DNA from: CAZBZG01 sp964496245
GTDB taxonomy: Bacteria > Planctomycetota > SZUA-567
DNA length: 18,450 nucleotides
NCBI GenBank assembly: GCA_964496245.1
Contig: CAZBZG010000067.1
Span: forward strand, 1-18,450
Direction of reading: 5' to 3'
Position numbers and translations under genes: made by a program. The notes under the pieces were generated by a model. It had not been told where the DNA came from. It made no database searches and saw only the letters and a program-made list of their open reading frames with translations. This document shows positions 15,281 to 18,450 of the stretch, piece after piece. Positions within the stretch are counted from its first letter, which is position 1; every line of letters starts with the position of its first letter.

Positions 15281-15951
15281 TTGGGGGGCGGCTCCACGGC
15301 GGCCAGACGGTCGAGAATGGCCTGGCGTACGGCCTGGATCTCCTGGGTACCGTCGACCTGGATGAACGTCGGAGCGTCTGCCTCGCCCGCCTCGGCCATG
15401 GATCCGTAGAAGTCCGACAGGACCGCGGTCTGGTCGTGGTAGGCCACGAGTCGCTGCTTGACGGTCTCTTCCTTGTCGTCGTCCCGCTGCTCGAGTTGCG
15501 CGCCGCAGGCGTCGCAGACGCCTTCCTTCGCGGGCGGATTGTTCTTGACGTGATAGGTCCGCCCGCAGGACGGGCAGACGCGCCGTCCGCTCATGCGTTC
15601 GAGGACCACCGCGTCCGGCACCCCGATCTCCACGATGGCGTCGAGCGTGACCCCGGCGTCCTGCGTGGCCTTGGCCTGGCCGACGGTGCGCGGGAAGCCG
15701 TCGAAGAGGAACCCGTTGGCGCAGTCGTTTTCGGCAATGCGTTCCTGGACCAGGCCGATGATGATGTCGTCGCTGACGAGCTGGCCCGCGTCCATCACGG
15801 CCTTGGCTTGCTTGCCGAGTTCGGTGCCCGCGGCCACGGCTGCCCGGAGCATGTCGCCGGTGGAGATCTGCGGGATCTTGTACGTCTCGCAGATGAAGGC
15901 CGCCTGCGTGCCTTTGCCGGCGCCGGGCGGTCCGAGAAGAATCAGTCTCAT
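15277..15951 (-). CDS. adk: Adenylate kinase (zinc-binding LID type)
   Basis: A 224-residue adenylate kinase that interconverts ATP plus AMP and two ADP. The P-loop GPPGAGKGT lies at 7-15, the AMP-site STGDMLR at 30-36 and FDGFPRT at 83-89. The LID carries four cysteines, C126-x2-C129 and C146-x2-C149, the zinc-binding form found in Gram-positives and many others. ATG 15951 is chosen because AAAGGAAA stands 5 nt before it and the P-loop begins right after; the frame is open further upstream but runs into the PHP gene. It lies 50 bp after the PHP gene and shares a 4-bp overlap with the glycosidase. No promoter is seen in the 50-bp gap, so transcription from the PHP promoter is likely. Confidence 0.95.
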   Translation of the reverse strand: MRLILLGPPGAGKGTQAAFICETYKIPQISTGDMLRAAVAAGTELGKQAKAVMDAGQLVSDDIIIGLVQERIAENDCANGFLFDGFPRTVGQAKATQDAGVTLDAIVEIGVPDAVVLERMSGRRVCPSCGRTYHVKNNPPAKEGVCDACGAQLEQRDDDKEETVKQRLVAYHDQTAVLSDFYGSMAEAGEADAPTFIQVDGTQEIQAVRQAILDRLAAVEPPPK

Positions 15952-16001
15952 GGCGGTTTCCTTTCGCGAAAAGATCCGTCGATGCGAGGGGCGGTGTTCC
16001 C

Positions 16002-16814
16002 TCACTCCTTGCGTTGCGGATGGAAGTAGTGTTCCGGACCGAGTCCCAGCGCTTCGATCACCGACTGCACCCATGCATACTGGCCGATGCGGTCCAGCTG
16101 GTGGCTGTCCGAGCCGATCGAGAGCTTGACCCCGAGGTCGCGGGCCAGCGCGATGACGTCCGTGTAACTCTCGCACAGTGTGGGGCCGACCTTGGTCGCG
16201 AAGAGCTCGTTCAACTCGAACGCGGTCTCGTACTTCTTGCAGACCTGGAGCAGCTTTTCGAAATCGTCCAACACCGGCCCGGCGAAGGCCTCGATGGCGC
16301 CCATGCTGGCCATCTCCGCACCCGGGTGCGACAGCACGTCCACCGCCGGATTGGCGGCCACGTGCATGGCCCAGGCCATCCAGTCGCGGTAGATGCGGGC
16401 GCGTTGGTCTTCGGGGAGGTCCGGCACTTCGTACCACAGGGCGGGCACGGCTGGCAAAAAATGGGTGCTTCCGAAGACCACGTCGATGCCCGACAGGTCC
16501 GCGAGCAGCAGGCGGCCGTCCCGTTCGTGGGGGTTGGCGTCGACCTCCGCCCCGAGCAGGACGCGGGCCGCGCTCCCGTCCTTCCAGTGCCGGATCTCGT
16601 CCGCGATCGCGTCGATTTGGGTCCGCGGGACCGATGCCACCTGTTCGTCGATCACGGCACGTCGGTACCGGGGCATCTCGGGCACGTGCTCCAGGATCAC
16701 GATGCGCTTGAGGCCCACGGCATTGGCGCGGTCGATGATGGCTCCCACCAGCATGTCGGAAGCCGAGTGGCCCGAGAAGACGGTGTGAATGTGATGGTCG
16801 TGCAAGATCGGCAT
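16002..16814 (-). CDS. PHP-domain metal-dependent phosphoesterase (histidinol-phosphatase-like)
   Basis: A 270-residue cytoplasmic hydrolase of the polymerase-and-histidinol-phosphatase (PHP) superfamily. The metal ligands all appear: DHHIHT (His8, His10), LEHVPE (Glu42, His43), GAEVDANP (Glu90), GSTHF (His118), LSHPG (His163) and GSDSH (Asp236, His238). The length matches stand-alone histidinol phosphatases, but other members act on small phosphoesters, and no his gene is nearby, so the substrate stays open. The start at 16814 is supported by the conserved HDHHIHT directly after it and by a promoter -10 box ending 7 nt upstream. No strong ribosome binding site precedes it, consistent with a leaderless mRNA. 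It is probably the first gene of a PHP-adk-glycosidase operon. Confidence 0.88.
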   Translation of the reverse strand: MPILHDHHIHTVFSGHSASDMLVGAIIDRANAVGLKRIVILEHVPEMPRYRRAVIDEQVASVPRTQIDAIADEIRHWKDGSAARVLLGAEVDANPHERDGRLLLADLSGIDVVFGSTHFLPAVPALWYEVPDLPEDQRARIYRDWMAWAMHVAANPAVDVLSHPGAEMASMGAIEAFAGPVLDDFEKLLQVCKKYETAFELNELFATKVGPTLCESYTDVIALARDLGVKLSIGSDSHQLDRIGQYAWVQSVIEALGLGPEHYFHPQRKE

Positions 16815-16821
16815 GGGCAGG

Positions 16822-16850
16822 ACTCTACTCCGGATGCGGCTCGGGGTCAA
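16822..16850 (-). promoter_or_regulatory. Promoter of the PHP-adk-glycosidase operon, predicting a leaderless mRNA
   Basis: On the minus strand TTGACC (16845-16850) and TAGAGT (16822-16827) are separated by 17 bp. The -10 box ends 7 nt before the PHP ATG, so transcription would start at the start codon itself. The spacing rules out a normal leader with a ribosome binding site. Confidence 0.6.
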
Positions 16851-16931
16851 GGGCTGCTTCGGAGGCGTTCGGATGCGCTAGCGCGCCCGCGGTCGCTGCG
16901 GCCGGGCCATTGTGCGGGTTTCCGAAACAAA

Positions 16932-16961
16932 TTGACACATGGGGCGTGTTTCCGGTAGAAT
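16932..16961 (+). promoter_or_regulatory. Strong sigma70-like promoter of the HEAT-repeat gene
   Basis: TTGACA (16932-16937) is a perfect -35 box, followed by an 18-bp spacer and TAGAAT (16956-16961). Transcription would start near 16968, leaving a leader of about 127 nt before the ATG at 17095. Confidence 0.7.
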
Positions 16962-17003
16962 TCGCTCCGTGCGCCCAGGAAGGGTGTGCGCGGGGACGAG
17001 TTG

Positions 17004-17080
17004 CCCGCTTCGCAGCGGGATGCGGGGAAGCGCGGCCGACGGCTGTGGTCGCTCCGCAAACGGGGCGAGACGCTTTTTTT
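17004..17080 (+). promoter_or_regulatory. Structured 5' leader with terminator-like hairpin (possible attenuator)
   Basis: The leader contains CCCGC/GCGGG (17004-17008 with 17015-17019) and, further on, GTCGCTCCG (17048-17056) pairing with CGGGGC (17061-17066) and GAC (17069-17071) around CAAA with a 2-nt bulge. This second stem is followed after GC by seven Ts (17074-17080). That is the form of an intrinsic terminator, placed 14 nt before the start codon and thus inside the transcript. The ribosome binding site GGGGAGA follows directly. No known riboswitch class is recognised. Confidence 0.4.
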
Positions 17081-17094
17081 GCAGGGGAGAATCC

Positions 17095-18450
17095 ATGCAC
17101 AGATGTGTGGCGATGTTGCTCTTCCTTCTTGGCGCCGTATGTTTCGGCCCGGTGTGGGCGGCTGAGGAGCGGTTGACCAACGAGCAGGTGATCGAGATGG
17201 TCAAGGCCGGCCTGGCCACCGATCTCGTCATGAAAAAGGTTCGCGGAACCGACAACCTCTTCGACGACGCGCCAGATGCCCTGATCCGGTTGAAGAAGGA
17301 GGGGGTTCCCGACGAGATCATCGAGCTCATGCTCGAGGAGGCGGACAAGCGCCGCAAGTCCCTGCGCAGCAAGATCAACCTGCAGATCCAGCACTTGACG
17401 CCGGACAACCGGTCCGAGGTACGGCAGACGGCGTTCCTGTATCTCAGCCAGCTCGGCGGCGCCGCCCTGCCGGAACTGCGGGAGAAGCTCAGTCACGCGC
17501 GGCCCGCCATCCGGGCGGCCGTGGCCCGGGCCCTGGGCCGCATGGGCGATGCGCGGAGCGCCGAAGTCATCCGGCTCATGCTCGTGGATACCGTGCCCGA
17601 GGTCCGGCATGCGGCTGCCGAAGCGCTCTGGCACCTCAAGGACAAGGTCGCCATCGAGCTGGCCCGCGATGCGCTCACCGACGGCGTGCCTCCCCTCAGC
17701 GGGTACATCCGCTTTCTGGGATACGTGCGGGATGGCCGGGTGGTCCCGGGCCTGCGCATCCGGCTGATGGAGAGCGAGGATCCGGAAACGCGTGCGCAGG
17801 CCGCGTGGGCGCTCGGGGAGATCGGCCAGAAGAAGGCGCGGGTCGAGCTGGAGCACGTGCTGCTCAAGGACCGCACGGCAGCGGTCCGGAAGGAGGCGGC
17901 CACGGCGCTGGGCAAGCTGACGATTCCCGAGACCGCCGAGAGTCTCATGCGGCTCTGTCGGCATGACAATTCGGAGGCGCGCATAGCTGCGCTCCGGGCG
18001 CTCGGCCGGTTTCCGGCCAAGGTGGCCGTGCCCTTTCTGATCGAGGGCGCCTTGCTCCACAATCGCAGCAAGTTGAATCCCCCAGAGTCCGAAGCCGTGC
18101 TCGGGAGTCTCCGGAAGCTGACCCATCAGGATTTCGGAAACGACCCCGAGCGGTGGCGTCGGTGGTGGTCGAAGAACCGCGACCGGATGGAGGCCGGCAT
18201 CCCGGCGGCCGAGGGCGGCGATCTCTTTGCGGGCGAAGAGGGCGGGCAGGGGGACGCGGCCAAGCCGGAGGAAGGAGCGCTCCCCGCGCCGCCGGCCCCG
18301 CCACCCTTGCCTGAGATCGAGGCGAAGGAGGAGGGCGCCAACTGGACCGAGCCCGCGGAAAAGGAGGAGACCTTCGGTGTGGTGCCCCGGCATGCGCGTG
18401 CTTCTGAGAAGGGCGCCCAGCCTCCCGCGGAGGAGAAGCCCGCGACGGCG
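17095..18450 (+). CDS. Secreted HEAT-repeat protein, cut by the window end
   Basis: At least 452 residues are encoded; the stop lies beyond the window. A signal peptide covers about 1-22 (cut after VWA). Residues 27-85 form a small helical module (LTNEQVIEMVKAGLATDLV, then a VPDEIIELML helix) found at the front of exported proteins in Acidobacteria and PVC groups. From about 100 to 325 run roughly six HEAT-type repeats, with recurring VR-x-AAA-x-ALG cores (for example 169-178 and 263-273). The stretch LTHQDFGNDPERWRRWWSKN (342-361) is a signature seen after HEAT arrays in planctomycete-like proteins. The rest to the window end is a disordered tail rich in Glu, Pro and Ala. ATG 17095 follows GGGGAGA. 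It is probably a periplasmic scaffold or protein-binding factor; partner unknown. Confidence 0.8.
   Translation, partial: MHRCVAMLLFLLGAVCFGPVWAAEERLTNEQVIEMVKAGLATDLVMKKVRGTDNLFDDAPDALIRLKKEGVPDEIIELMLEEADKRRKSLRSKINLQIQHLTPDNRSEVRQTAFLYLSQLGGAALPELREKLSHARPAIRAAVARALGRMGDARSAEVIRLMLVDTVPEVRHAAAEALWHLKDKVAIELARDALTDGVPPLSGYIRFLGYVRDGRVVPGLRIRLMESEDPETRAQAAWALGEIGQKKARVELEHVLLKDRTAAVRKEAATALGKLTIPETAESLMRLCRHDNSEARIAALRALGRFPAKVAVPFLIEGALLHNRSKLNPPESEAVLGSLRKLTHQDFGNDPERWRRWWSKNRDRMEAGIPAAEGGDLFAGEEGGQGDAAKPEEGALPAPPAPPPLPEIEAKEEGANWTEPAEKEETFGVVPRHARASEKGAQPPAEEKPATA

Noticed and set aside
1..18450. CRISPR arrays, phage genes, transposases, toxin-antitoxin or defence modules
   Set aside because: No regularly spaced repeats, integrase or transposase motifs, or small paired toxin/antitoxin frames were seen on either strand.

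Overview
The window is a GC-rich, gene-dense bacterial chromosome segment made mostly of housekeeping genes. Its gene repertoire fits the PVC group (Planctomycetota, Verrucomicrobiota, Kiritimatiellota, Lentisphaerota) best. The pointers are a DUF1080 (3-keto-disaccharide hydrolase) protein, a sulfatase C-terminal remnant, a BatA/VWA membrane protein, a eukaryote-like UDPGP-family nucleotidyltransferase, and a HEAT-repeat secreted protein with a WRRWW C-terminal signature. No rRNA or ribosomal protein marker is present, so this placement is inference.

Layout, left to right. (1) 133-3530, plus strand: a sigma70-like promoter drives dCMP deaminase, an overlapping UDP-sugar pyrophosphorylase and glucose-6-phosphate isomerase. 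(2) 3531-3738: a convergent intergenic stretch with a multi-hairpin REP-like element and a second hairpin that may terminate the next gene. (3) 3739-5317, minus strand: a small unknown lipoprotein with its own promoter and an operator-like palindrome, and a DUF1080 protein. (4) 5461-8788, plus strand: truA, apparently leaderless; then 395 bp containing the decayed C-terminus of a sulfatase; then a 717-residue BatA/VWA-type membrane protein. (5) 8814-13552, plus strand: a 23-codon small ORF, tsaB, a MurJ-like flippase, a PfkB-family sugar kinase and an N-acetylmuramoyl-L-alanine amidase. (6) 13568-16814, minus strand: a likely operon of PHP-domain hydrolase, adk and a GH63/MGH1-like glycosidase, with an ATGA overlap between the last two. 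(7) 16932 to the window end, plus strand: a strong promoter, a structured leader with a terminator-like hairpin just before the start codon, and a secreted HEAT-repeat protein cut by the window edge.

Functionally, the genes cover nucleotide metabolism (dCMP deaminase, Adk), sugar phosphate and nucleotide-sugar supply (Pgi, UDPGP enzyme, PfkB kinase), cell-wall building and turnover (MurJ-like, amidase), tRNA modification (TruA, TsaB) and carbohydrate breakdown (GH63-like, DUF1080, lost sulfatase).

I found no CRISPR array, phage, transposase, toxin-antitoxin pair or defence system, and nothing I would call a new biological system. The observations most worth a second look are regulatory or structural: a paired GC-rich promoter type (TTGCG-N-TACCAT), two predicted leaderless genes, a leader attenuator before the HEAT gene, the REP-like element, and the sulfatase remnant beside a promoter.
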